From Shinella sp. CPCC 101442 (lineage in GTDB: Bacteria; Pseudomonadota; Alphaproteobacteria; Rhizobiales; Rhizobiaceae): DNA of 64,000 bases. The stretch is from the NCBI RefSeq assembly GCF_024704725.1, contig NZ_JALIQS010000001.1, positions 806,001 to 870,000 on the forward strand. The letters run 5' to 3'. Both the position numbers and the translations under genes were made by a program. Positions within the stretch are counted from its first letter, which is position 1, and every line of letters starts with the position of its first letter. The notes under the pieces are model-generated. The model did not search any database, was not told where the DNA came from, and saw only the letters and a program-made list of their open reading frames with translations. Below are positions 1-7,059 of the stretch, one piece after another.

Positions 1-665
1 CCCTTTTCGAAGCCCGTGACGGAAGTACCCTCGAAGATCGAGACACCCAGCCCTTCCACTACCTTCGCAAGACCGCGCACCAGCTTGGCCGGCTGGACGC
101 GCGCCATGTCGCGAATGACGAAGGCGCCCAGGACATTGGCAACCCGGATGCGCTTTGCCGCAGCCTCTGCCGACAGCATTTCGATGCGCTCCGCCGGCAT
201 CTGCCAGTCGAGATAGAACTGGTATTCCTCGCGGGCGCGTTCGAGCTGCGGCGTGTTGGTCGCGAAGGTAATATTGTCGACGCGCAGGATATCCGCGTCG
301 ATGCCTTCGGCCTCCGTGACGCGGATCACCTCGTCGACGGTGCCGGCCATGGCGCGCTGCATGTCGACGACGGCGCCGCGGCTGGAGGTCTTGAGATATT
401 TTTCGCGCGACCAGCTGAAGCCGCCCGACAGCCAGCCACCGTTGCGGCCCGATCCGCCGAAGCCCGCGAATTCCCGCTCGACGATGACGATGTTGAGCGA
501 GGGGTCGGCCTTCTTCAGGTAATAGGCGGTCCACAGACCGGTATAGCCGGCCCCGATGATGCAGACATCGGCTTCGCGATCGCCGGGAAGGGCAGGGCGC
601 TTCTGGGGTATACCGCCGATATCGGCATACCAGAAGGAAATGTTACCGTTGGTCTTGACGTCCAT
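1..665 (-). CDS. FAD-dependent amine oxidoreductase (DAO family), 3' end cut by window edge
   Basis: About 221 N-terminal residues are visible; the rest lies beyond position 1. The start MDVKTNGNISFW is followed by a Rossmann dinucleotide-binding motif, DVCIIGAGYTGLWTAYYLKK (about residues 33-52), and then by the GGSGRNGGWLSGG stretch typical of DAO-family amine oxidases such as gamma-glutamylputrescine oxidase (PuuB). These flavoenzymes oxidise a C-N bond and release an aldehyde or amine plus hydrogen peroxide. The gene starts 16 bases after the ABC ATPase gene on the same strand, so it is probably the catabolic member of the polyamine-type transport operon. A polyamine or gamma-glutamyl-polyamine substrate is inferred from this neighbourhood only; the family also contains glycine, sarcosine and other amine oxidases. 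Confidence 0.85.
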   Translation of the reverse strand, partial: MDVKTNGNISFWYADIGGIPQKRPALPGDREADVCIIGAGYTGLWTAYYLKKADPSLNIVIVEREFAGFGGSGRNGGWLSGGFSWSREKYLKTSSRGAVVDMQRAMAGTVDEVIRVTEAEGIDADILRVDNITFATNTPQLERAREEYQFYLDWQMPAERIEMLSAEAAAKRIRVANVLGAFVIRDMARVQPAKLVRGLAKVVEGLGVSIFEGTSVTGFEK

Positions 666-681
666 GGCAGTGCTTTCGGGT

Positions 682-1797
682 TCAGGTCAGCGTCACGTCG
701 GCGCTGGCGTCATCTGGGAGGAGGATGAGATCGGAGGGCAGGAAGGCGATATCGACGGTGTCGCCGATGGCAAAATCGACGGCGCCAAGCGGACTGCGCG
801 CGACGGCAGTGGTGCCATCCGCCAACCGCACCTCGTATTTCGAGCCGGAGCCTAGATAGATGGCTTCGGCCACCGTGCCGGTGAGGCGGTTTTCCCCCGT
901 GATCGCATCAACGCCCGGGCGCTTCAACGCCACGCGTTCCGGCCGCAGCAGGATGACCGGGCGCGCATCGCCGGCAAGACGACCATGCGCAAGGATCTTC
1001 TGGCCGCTGATGGTCACGATCGTATTGTCGCCAGACGCTTCCGCTACGCCGCGCAACACGGTAGACTCGCCGATGAAGCGGCCGACGAAGAGCGTGGCTG
1101 GATTGTCGTAGAGTTCGCGGCCTGTGCCGATCTGCTCGATGCGACCACCATTGAATACGGCGATGCGGTCGGAGAGGACAAGCGCCTCTTCCTGATCGTG
1201 CGTCACGTAGACGAAAGTGGTGCCGAGTTCGCGGTGGATGCGCTTGATCTCGAGTTGCAGCCATTCGCGCAGCTTCTTGTCGAGCGCGCCGAGCGGCTCG
1301 TCCATCAGGAGAAGCGGCGGATCGAAGACAAGCGCGCGGGCGAGCGCCACGCGCTGCTGTTGACCGCCAGAGAGTTCGTTGGGGTAACGATGGGCGAAAT
1401 CGGCCATCTTCACCATGTCGAGCGCGCGCCTGACACGTTTCTCACGGTCGTCCCCTTTGATGCCGCGCAGGGACAATGGATAGGCGACGTTCTTGCCAAC
1501 CGTCATGTGCGGGAAAAGCGCATAGTGCTGAAAGACCACGCCGATGTTGCGCTTGTGCGAGGGCAGGCCGGTGACACTCTTGCCGCCGATCTCCAGCGCG
1601 CCGGAGCTGATGTCCGTGAAACCGGCGATCAGGTTCAGCGTCGTGGTCTTGCCGGAGCCTGAAGGACCGAGCAGCGTCATGAATTCGCCAGGTCGGATGT
1701 GGAGATCGATATCCTTGAGCGCCGTGAAGGCACCGTAGTGTTTCGAGGCCTTGCGGATTTCGATCGCGGCACCGGCGGAGCGTTGGGGTGCGGTCAT
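682..1797 (-). CDS. Spermidine/putrescine-type ABC transporter ATP-binding protein
   Basis: A 371-residue ABC ATPase that powers the membrane complex encoded just upstream. Visible motifs are Walker A GPSGSGKTTTLN, the Q-loop region VFQHYALFPHM, the signature LSGGQQQRVALARAL, Walker B LLLMDEP and the switch histidine in VYVTHDQEEA. A C-terminal TOBE-like region of about 110 residues follows, as in PotA, MalK and FbpC. I chose the ATG at 1797 (MTAPQRSAGAAIEIRK) although the frame stays open upstream to 2442. The upstream part lies inside the permease gene and does not resemble an ABC protein. The gene starts 2 bases after the permease stop, so translation is probably coupled. The family also handles iron, phosphonate and sugars; polyamine is favoured because the binding protein looks PotD-like. 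Confidence 0.93.
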   Translation of the reverse strand: MTAPQRSAGAAIEIRKASKHYGAFTALKDIDLHIRPGEFMTLLGPSGSGKTTTLNLIAGFTDISSGALEIGGKSVTGLPSHKRNIGVVFQHYALFPHMTVGKNVAYPLSLRGIKGDDREKRVRRALDMVKMADFAHRYPNELSGGQQQRVALARALVFDPPLLLMDEPLGALDKKLREWLQLEIKRIHRELGTTFVYVTHDQEEALVLSDRIAVFNGGRIEQIGTGRELYDNPATLFVGRFIGESTVLRGVAEASGDNTIVTISGQKILAHGRLAGDARPVILLRPERVALKRPGVDAITGENRLTGTVAEAIYLGSGSKYEVRLADGTTAVARSPLGAVDFAIGDTVDIAFLPSDLILLPDDASADVTLT

Positions 1798-1799
1798 GG

Positions 1800-2585
1800 T
1801 CAGGTCCTTCCACGGCGCATGCCCAGGAGCAGGCCGGCAATGATGATGAGCGACGTGGCTATGAAGAGCAGCGTGCCGACGGCGGCGACGGTCGGATCGG
1901 CGTCGCGCGTGATCGACGAGTAGATCTGCACCGGCAGCGTCTTGAGATAGGGGCTGGTGATGAACAGCGCGACGATGATTTCGTCGAACGAGGTGATGAA
2001 GGCGAAAAGCGCGCCGGAGAGGACGCCCGGCAGGATCAGCGGCAGCGTCACCGTTCGGAACACCGTCAAGCGCCCGGCGCCCAGGCTCGAAGCGGCAGTC
2101 TCCAGCCGGCGATCGAAGACTTCGAGGCTCGCCTGCACGGCGATGAGCACGAAGGGAATGGCGAGCATGGTATGGGCCAGCACGAAGCCGGTAACGGTGC
2201 CGACGAGATGCGCATCGAGATAGACCGCGTAGATGCCGATCGCCAGCACCACGCCCGGCACGACCATCGGCGTGATCAGCAGGGCGCGCAGCAACCCGCC
2301 GGTCCGCGCCGCCGCGCGGGTGACGCCGAAGGCGGCGAGCGTGCCGATCACCGTCGCGACCACGGCAACGATGAGGGCGACGATCAGCGAATTGGTGAAA
2401 CTCGTCGTCCAGTCCGGGTTGCTGAAGAAGTTCTCGTACCATTGCCAGCTGAATCCGACAGGCGGAAAGGCCAGCGACTTGTTGCCGTTGAACGACATCG
2501 GGATCACGACTAGCGTCGGCGCGAGCAGCAGGATCGCGACGAGCAGGCAGAAAAGACCGAGCAGAATGCGGGAGAACGAAGGCAC
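1800..2585 (-). CDS. ABC transporter permease, PotC-like
   Basis: A 261-residue inner-membrane permease. The first hydrophobic segment (about residues 7-29, ILLGLFCLLVAILLLAPTLVVIPMSF) is followed by four to five more helices. The EAA coupling loop that contacts the ATPase reads about EAASSLGAGRLTVFRTVTLPLILPG. Size, fold and the GFSWQWYENFF segment after helix 1 match the PotC/YdcV group. It lies 4 bases after the other permease and 2 bases before the ATPase gene, so these form one transcription unit. The substrate is taken from the binding protein and is not readable from this gene. Confidence 0.92.
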   Translation of the reverse strand: MPSFSRILLGLFCLLVAILLLAPTLVVIPMSFNGNKSLAFPPVGFSWQWYENFFSNPDWTTSFTNSLIVALIVAVVATVIGTLAAFGVTRAAARTGGLLRALLITPMVVPGVVLAIGIYAVYLDAHLVGTVTGFVLAHTMLAIPFVLIAVQASLEVFDRRLETAASSLGAGRLTVFRTVTLPLILPGVLSGALFAFITSFDEIIVALFITSPYLKTLPVQIYSSITRDADPTVAAVGTLLFIATSLIIIAGLLLGMRRGRT

Positions 2586-2589
2586 GGCG

Positions 2590-3498
2590 TCAAGCCTCCC
2601 TGCGCGAGGACGTATGCTTCTGGCGCATCAGCGGGGCCGCCAGGGCGAGAAGCACGAAGGTGGCGATGAGGAGCACCACACCCATCGCGCCGCCGCGTCC
2701 CCAGTTGAGCAGGCTCAGCACCTGGTTCTGCACCAGCGAAGACAACAGGATGCTGCGCGGTCCGCCGAGCAAAGCCGGCGTGATGTAGAAGCCGAGTGAC
2801 AGAATGAAGACGATGATCGCACCGGCATAGACGCCCGGCAGCGACAGCGGCATATAAATCTGCAGGAAGGCCTTCCAGGGTTTTGCGCCAAGACTGCGGG
2901 CGGCCTGCAACAGGCGCGTGTCGATGCCCTTCATCACGGAATAGATCGGCAGGATCATGAAGGGCAGCAGCACCTGCGTCATGCCGATGATGACGCCCGG
3001 CAACGTGCGGATGAGCTTGACCGGCGACAGGCCGAGGCCTCGCAGGATGGAATTGATGACGCCGGAATCCTGCAGCAGGATGACCCAGGCGAGCGTGCGC
3101 ACCACGCCGCTCAGCCAGAAGGGCACGAGCACGCACAGAATGAGCGCCAGCCGCATGTTCTTGCCGACGATGGTCATGGCGTAGGCGTAGGGATAGGCGC
3201 AGACGAGGGAAACGAGCGTGACCCAGCCGGCGACGATGAAGGTGCGTTGCAGCACCGTGCGGTTCACCGCGGACTGGAAGAACCAGACGTAGTTTTCGAT
3301 GCCGGGTGCGGGATCGGTGAAGGAACGCCACACGACGATGCCGAGCGGATAGGCGAGCACGACGAGTAGCACCAGAACGGCGGGTGCTGCAAGCCAGACC
3401 GCACCGCGCGGCCGGAAACGTGAAAGGAATACGGGTTGGCCGGAACCGGCGGCGGGGCCGGTCCGCAAACCTTCATCGGGCGTGGCGGTCATGGACAT
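2590..3498 (-). CDS. ABC transporter permease, PotB-like
   Basis: A 302-residue permease with a cytoplasmic N-terminal tail of about 30 residues, then AVWLAAPAVLVLLVVLAYPLGIVVW as helix 1 and five further hydrophobic segments. The EAA loop reads about QAARSLGAKPWKAFLQIYMPLSLPG. Order and length fit the first permease of spermidine/putrescine-type importers (PotB/YdcU). The ATG at 3498 opens 54 bases after the binding-protein stop. That gap contains a stem-loop (3513-3538), which probably sets the ratio of binding protein to membrane subunits. Confidence 0.92.
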   Translation of the reverse strand: MSMTATPDEGLRTGPAAGSGQPVFLSRFRPRGAVWLAAPAVLVLLVVLAYPLGIVVWRSFTDPAPGIENYVWFFQSAVNRTVLQRTFIVAGWVTLVSLVCAYPYAYAMTIVGKNMRLALILCVLVPFWLSGVVRTLAWVILLQDSGVINSILRGLGLSPVKLIRTLPGVIIGMTQVLLPFMILPIYSVMKGIDTRLLQAARSLGAKPWKAFLQIYMPLSLPGVYAGAIIVFILSLGFYITPALLGGPRSILLSSLVQNQVLSLLNWGRGGAMGVVLLIATFVLLALAAPLMRQKHTSSRREA

Positions 3499-3512
3499 CT
3501 CCCGTGTTGGAA

Positions 3513-3538
3513 GCAGGCCCGGCCAAAACCGGGCCTGC
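3513..3538 (-). other. Intercistronic stem-loop between binding-protein and permease genes
   Basis: A perfect 10-bp inverted repeat, GCAGGCCCGG (3513-3522) and CCGGGCCTGC (3529-3538), with a 6-base loop. No T-run follows on either strand. Position and strength suggest an mRNA-stabilising or partial-attenuation hairpin that keeps the binding protein in excess of the membrane subunits. The role is inferred. Confidence 0.55.
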
Positions 3539-3552
3539 GGTCAATCAGCGGC

Positions 3553-4623
3553 TCAGTTGCCGGAGAGAAGCGCGTTCCACTTTTCGGCGGCGAGGTCGAA
3601 ATTCTTCACCCAGAACGGAATGTTCTGCTGGTAGCCCTGCGCGTTGCGCTCCGGCGTCGAGGTGAGAAAGGCGGCCGTCGCATCATCGACCTTCGGCTTG
3701 GCGTCCGAGTTGATCGGCGTGTAGGAGGTCTTTTCGGTGAGCACCGCCTGAGCGTTCGCACCGAGATAGGCGTTGAGCAGCGCGTAGGCCGCATCCGTAT
3801 CCTTGACACCGACCGGAATGGTCATCTGGTCCATCACGACCAGCCAATCCTGCCAGACCGGCGTATAGGCGGCGCCGTTCTTCACGGCGGTCATGGCACG
3901 TCCGGTCCACATCATGATCATGTCGGCTTCGCCGGATTCGGCGAGCTGCTGGCTCTCCGCACCGGTCTTCCAGTAGATCGTGTCGGGACCAAGATCGCGC
4001 AGCTTCTGGATGCCCTTCTCGATATCGTCAGGCGTCATCGCCTTCGGATCGCCGCCAGCCGCCTTGAAGGCCTGCTCGATCAGGCCACCGGTCGGATCGC
4101 CCGAGCCATCGATGGCGCGCGAACCCGGAAACTTTTCCGTATCGAAGAAATCGACCCAGTTCTTCGGCGGGTTATCCTTGTAGGTCTCGTTCTTGTACAT
4201 CAGGACGACGCCGTAGTTCATCGCCGGAACCGAGCATTCGCCGACCTGGCCAGGCGGAATCTTGGAGACGTCGAGTTTGGAGAAGTCGAGCTTCTGGAAC
4301 AGCGTGCCGCAATGCACGTAGGGCGGCAGGTCGGCGGTATCGACCACGTCCCAGGTCACGTTACCGGCATCGACCTGCGCCTTCAGCTTGGCGATTTCGG
4401 TCGGGCCGTCATTCAAAAGCGTCACGCCGGACTTGTCGACGAATTCCTTGAGCGCCGCGACCTGGCCGTCCTGATAGATGCCGCCATAGGAAACGAAGGT
4501 CAGGGTCTTGCCCTTGAGCGAGCCTTCCTTGATTTCGCCGGCGACCGGCTTGTCCTGTGCGAATACCGGCAACGCCAGGGCGCACGTCATCGTCAGGGCC
4601 AAAGCCCTCGCAAATCTCTTCAT
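3553..4623 (-). CDS. Periplasmic substrate-binding protein of spermidine/putrescine-type ABC transporter
   Basis: A 356-residue secreted protein with a clear Sec signal peptide (about residues 1-22, MKRFARALALTMTCALALPVFA, cleaved before QDKPV). The mature part begins LKGKTLTFVSYGGIYQDGQ and continues as a type II periplasmic-binding fold of the PotD/extracellular-solute-binding family 1 type (GNVTWDVVDTADLPPYV; DPTGGLIEQAFKAAGGDP). It should capture the substrate for the two permeases and the ATPase downstream. The start is supported by the signal peptide. The regulator gene stops 45 bases upstream on the same strand. Polyamine is the likely substrate because an amine oxidase and a cupin-type regulator sit in the operon, but other cationic amines cannot be excluded. 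Confidence 0.9.
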   Translation of the reverse strand: MKRFARALALTMTCALALPVFAQDKPVAGEIKEGSLKGKTLTFVSYGGIYQDGQVAALKEFVDKSGVTLLNDGPTEIAKLKAQVDAGNVTWDVVDTADLPPYVHCGTLFQKLDFSKLDVSKIPPGQVGECSVPAMNYGVVLMYKNETYKDNPPKNWVDFFDTEKFPGSRAIDGSGDPTGGLIEQAFKAAGGDPKAMTPDDIEKGIQKLRDLGPDTIYWKTGAESQQLAESGEADMIMMWTGRAMTAVKNGAAYTPVWQDWLVVMDQMTIPVGVKDTDAAYALLNAYLGANAQAVLTEKTSYTPINSDAKPKVDDATAAFLTSTPERNAQGYQQNIPFWVKNFDLAAEKWNALLSGN

Positions 4624-4668
4624 GTTGATACTCCCAGTAGCGCTCGCGTTACGTTGTTCCTGCCGGGG

Positions 4669-5286
4669 CTACGAGCCGGGCCGGGGCAGGTATTTGTCGA
4701 GATCATCGGCGACGCTGGTGGGCGGCGCGATCATCCAGATGACTTCAGCGGTTTCCGTGCCGATATTGACGGTCTTGTGCGGAACCGAGCTTGGATATTC
4801 GATGCTGTCACCGGACGACAGCACATGACGCTCGTCGCCGAGGGTGAGTTCAACCTCGCCGCGGACAACGAAGAACAGTTCCTGTGAATCCCCGTGACTA
4901 TAGGGCTTTTCACCCGTCGAGCCACCCGGATCGAACTCGCCGATATAGACTTCCATGTCGCGGATCGGCCGCCGCGACAAAAGCATCTTGCGATAGCCCT
5001 CCGCCGGCGGCAGGGCCGGACGCTCGTCCTTGCGCAAGACGCGGCCGACCGCCGGCGAGCCGTCGTCGAAAAGGTCCGTAAGGCTAATGCCGAGCGCACC
5101 GGCGATACGCATCAGCGTACTGATATTCACACCGCTAAGGCCGCGTTCCAGCTGACTGAGGAAACTCGCGGTGGTGCCCGTCGCATCCCCCAGCGCCCGC
5201 AGCGACATGCGTCGGGCCGTGCGGAAGGACTTGACCTTCTCGCCGATGACGGCCTGATTCTTCGTCGCTACCGCGATGTCGCCCAT
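4669..5286 (-). CDS. XRE-family regulator with C-terminal cupin domain (PuuR-like)
   Basis: A 205-residue transcription factor. Residues about 10-70 are an XRE helix-turn-helix (VKSFRTARRMSLRALGDATG; TASFLSQLERGLSGV). Residues about 120-190 form a small cupin that probably senses a ligand (HGDSQELFFVVRGEVELTLGD; GDSIEYPSSVPH). This architecture is that of PuuR and related regulators of amine catabolism. I start at the ATG at 5286, which has AGGAG 7 bases upstream; a GTG at 5301 would add five residues but lacks a ribosome site. The gene heads the transporter operon, and a palindrome overlaps its promoter, which suggests autoregulation. The ligand is unknown. Confidence 0.9.
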   Translation of the reverse strand: MGDIAVATKNQAVIGEKVKSFRTARRMSLRALGDATGTTASFLSQLERGLSGVNISTLMRIAGALGISLTDLFDDGSPAVGRVLRKDERPALPPAEGYRKMLLSRRPIRDMEVYIGEFDPGGSTGEKPYSHGDSQELFFVVRGEVELTLGDERHVLSSGDSIEYPSSVPHKTVNIGTETAEVIWMIAPPTSVADDLDKYLPRPGS

Positions 5287-5299
5287 AGCCTCACTCCTC

Positions 5300-5318
5300 A
5301 CTTAACAACATATTAAGT
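5300..5318. promoter_or_regulatory. Candidate operator of the XRE-cupin regulator
   Basis: A perfect 6-bp inverted repeat, ACTTAA (5300-5305) and TTAAGT (5313-5318), with a 7-base AT-rich centre. It lies 14 bases before the chosen start codon. On the minus strand it contains TAATAT, which could be a -10 box, so a bound repressor would block its own promoter. It is an AT island in GC-rich surroundings. Assignment to this regulator is inferred from position. Confidence 0.45.
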
Positions 5319-5385
5319 GGAGCGAGGATTAGCAATCGCGAAATGCGTCTCCACGCAGTTTTTTCTCGATAGGCGTATGGGAGGC

Positions 5386-6948
5386 CTAAATCACGCGGCG
5401 ATATGTAACGCCGCGCGCCAGCCAGCAGCCGACGGAAAGGCCCGTTACCACACCGGCGGCATCCCGCTGGATCAGCACCGTCCAGTCGCCAGGAGCGGCG
5501 GCATCGAGGGCGCGACGACTGGTGACGATCCAGACGTCCTCAGCCAACGCGTACATGCGCTCCATCGGCCCCCTGCCGTATAGACCTTCAAAGACGGCGA
5601 AGGCTGCGCCATCGCGCGCTTCGATCTCCAGAAAGGCCTCCAGCTCTTCGGACCAGTAGCGACCGGCGATCAGCGTCGCATCCGCCCATTCCACCGGCTC
5701 GAGCTGGCGCGCCGAGACGGTGAGATTCTCGCTCCTTCGCAGCATGAGCAGGCGGCCATCTTCCTTGCCGAGTGAAAAATCCTGTCCACGCGCGATGCCG
5801 TCGGGTGCAACGGTCGCTCGGGTGGCGGAAGGACCGTAGTGGAGTTTCACGCCGTCGGCATCCGCTACGGTGCGCACGACAAGCCCCTGTGCTTCGTCCA
5901 GCCACAACCCGTCCCAATCCGTCGGCGGGATCGTTTCCGTCGCGGTGTCCAAGCCAAGCGCGGCGTCAACCAGCATCGTTGCCGCGTTGTAGGCGCTTGT
6001 ACCGTGGTTGAACATGACGACCACCGACAGACGCTCCTTCGCCAGATGCATGCGGTAGGAGCCGAAGCCGCGCAGGCCTCCGCCATGGCCCGTGAAATTC
6101 AAGCCCCGATAGACATCCTGGCGCAGGCCATAGGCGTAGGTCGCGGGCGCGCCATCTGCATAGAAGGCGGGTGCCGAGAGACGATTGTAGACGCCGCCCG
6201 GATCGTCCCGTGTCGCATCGATATGGCATTCCCATGCGAGCATGTCGTCCAGCGAGGCGGCGATGCCGGCATCGCCGAACCAGTAGACGCCGTTATCCGC
6301 CGGGAGGAAGCCGACATCGTCGTTGCCTTCATAGCCGATGACCCCATCGGGCGGCACGCGCGTGTTCGGCGACAGAACAGCCGTGGACATGCCGGCCGGC
6401 ACGAACAGGCGCTCTGCAAGGAGGTCGGCGAGGTCGCGGCCTGTGCCCCGCTCGATCAGTTCACCGAGAATGCGGAAATTGCCATTGCTGTAGGAATAAT
6501 GCGCGCCGGCCGGAAAATGGCCGGTCTTCGCGCTGGCGATGAGCGGCAGGGCATCCTCGCGGCGAAACTCGTTTTCCGGATAGGCGCCCTGCAGCACCGT
6601 CAACGCCCAGTAGTCGCGCAAGCCCGACTGATTGTGGCAGAGTTCCGAAACTGTCGGCAGCCGCTCGCGATAGTTGGGCAGGAATTCGCCGACCTTGTCG
6701 TCCAGCGTGGCGGGATCGCCGAACTGGTCGAGCAGCAAGGCGCAGGTGAACTGCTTGGAAATCGAGCAGATCGGCAAGCGCGTCTGCGCCGTCATCGGCA
6801 GCCGGCGATACATGTCGGCAAAACCCCAGGCGCGACGTGCCACGACCTTGCCATCCTTGACGATACCGGCCACGCCTCCCGGCCCGCGAAACCGATGGGG
6901 AAGGCGGTTCAGCGCCCGGTCGAGCGCCGCAGTATCAAGCATCGTCAT
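5386..6948 (-). CDS. dap: D-aminopeptidase (penicillin-recognising serine hydrolase family)
   Basis: A 520-residue enzyme that removes N-terminal D-amino acids from peptides and amides. With the ATG at 6948 the length equals that known for Ochrobactrum anthropi DAP. The catalytic motifs stand at the expected positions: SISK with Ser62 and Lys65, Tyr153-Ser-Asn, and a late HGG near residue 288. The N-terminal 330 residues form the beta-lactamase/DD-peptidase fold; the C-terminal 190 residues correspond to the two beta-barrel domains. No signal peptide is visible, so it should be cytoplasmic. The frame runs upstream to 7035, but that extension (MPRACCWRLL...) looks unlike the family. It lies between the flavoenzyme gene and the regulator on the same strand; a metabolic link with them is not evident. 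Confidence 0.92.
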   Translation of the reverse strand: MTMLDTAALDRALNRLPHRFRGPGGVAGIVKDGKVVARRAWGFADMYRRLPMTAQTRLPICSISKQFTCALLLDQFGDPATLDDKVGEFLPNYRERLPTVSELCHNQSGLRDYWALTVLQGAYPENEFRREDALPLIASAKTGHFPAGAHYSYSNGNFRILGELIERGTGRDLADLLAERLFVPAGMSTAVLSPNTRVPPDGVIGYEGNDDVGFLPADNGVYWFGDAGIAASLDDMLAWECHIDATRDDPGGVYNRLSAPAFYADGAPATYAYGLRQDVYRGLNFTGHGGGLRGFGSYRMHLAKERLSVVVMFNHGTSAYNAATMLVDAALGLDTATETIPPTDWDGLWLDEAQGLVVRTVADADGVKLHYGPSATRATVAPDGIARGQDFSLGKEDGRLLMLRRSENLTVSARQLEPVEWADATLIAGRYWSEELEAFLEIEARDGAAFAVFEGLYGRGPMERMYALAEDVWIVTSRRALDAAAPGDWTVLIQRDAAGVVTGLSVGCWLARGVTYRRVI

Positions 6949-6976
6949 TCCATTACCCTGTCTGTAAGCACATGTA

Positions 6977-6999
6977 GAGCCGAAGGCGCGCTTCGGCTC
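6977..6999 (-). other. Intercistronic stem-loop between flavoenzyme and dap genes
   Basis: A perfect 9-bp inverted repeat, GAGCCGAAG (6977-6985) and CTTCGGCTC (6991-6999), with a 5-base loop, in the 111-base gap between two co-oriented genes. No T-run follows, so it is probably a processing or stability element and not a full terminator. Confidence 0.4.
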
Positions 7000-7059
7000 C
7001 GCGCGCAACAAACGCCAGCAACACGCCCTTGGCAAGAGCCGCGCGGCTCTCTTTCCCGC

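Noticed and set aside
1798-2442. N-terminal extension of the ABC ATPase frame, up to 215 residues
   Set aside because: It overlaps the PotC-like permease gene and is Arg/Pro/His-rich without similarity to ABC proteins; the ATG at 1797 gives the normal length.
5344-5364. Terminator-like hairpin TGCGT/ACGCA followed by a T6 tract on the plus strand
   Set aside because: No plus-strand gene ends here, the stem is only 5 bp, and the T-run does not serve the minus-strand dap gene.
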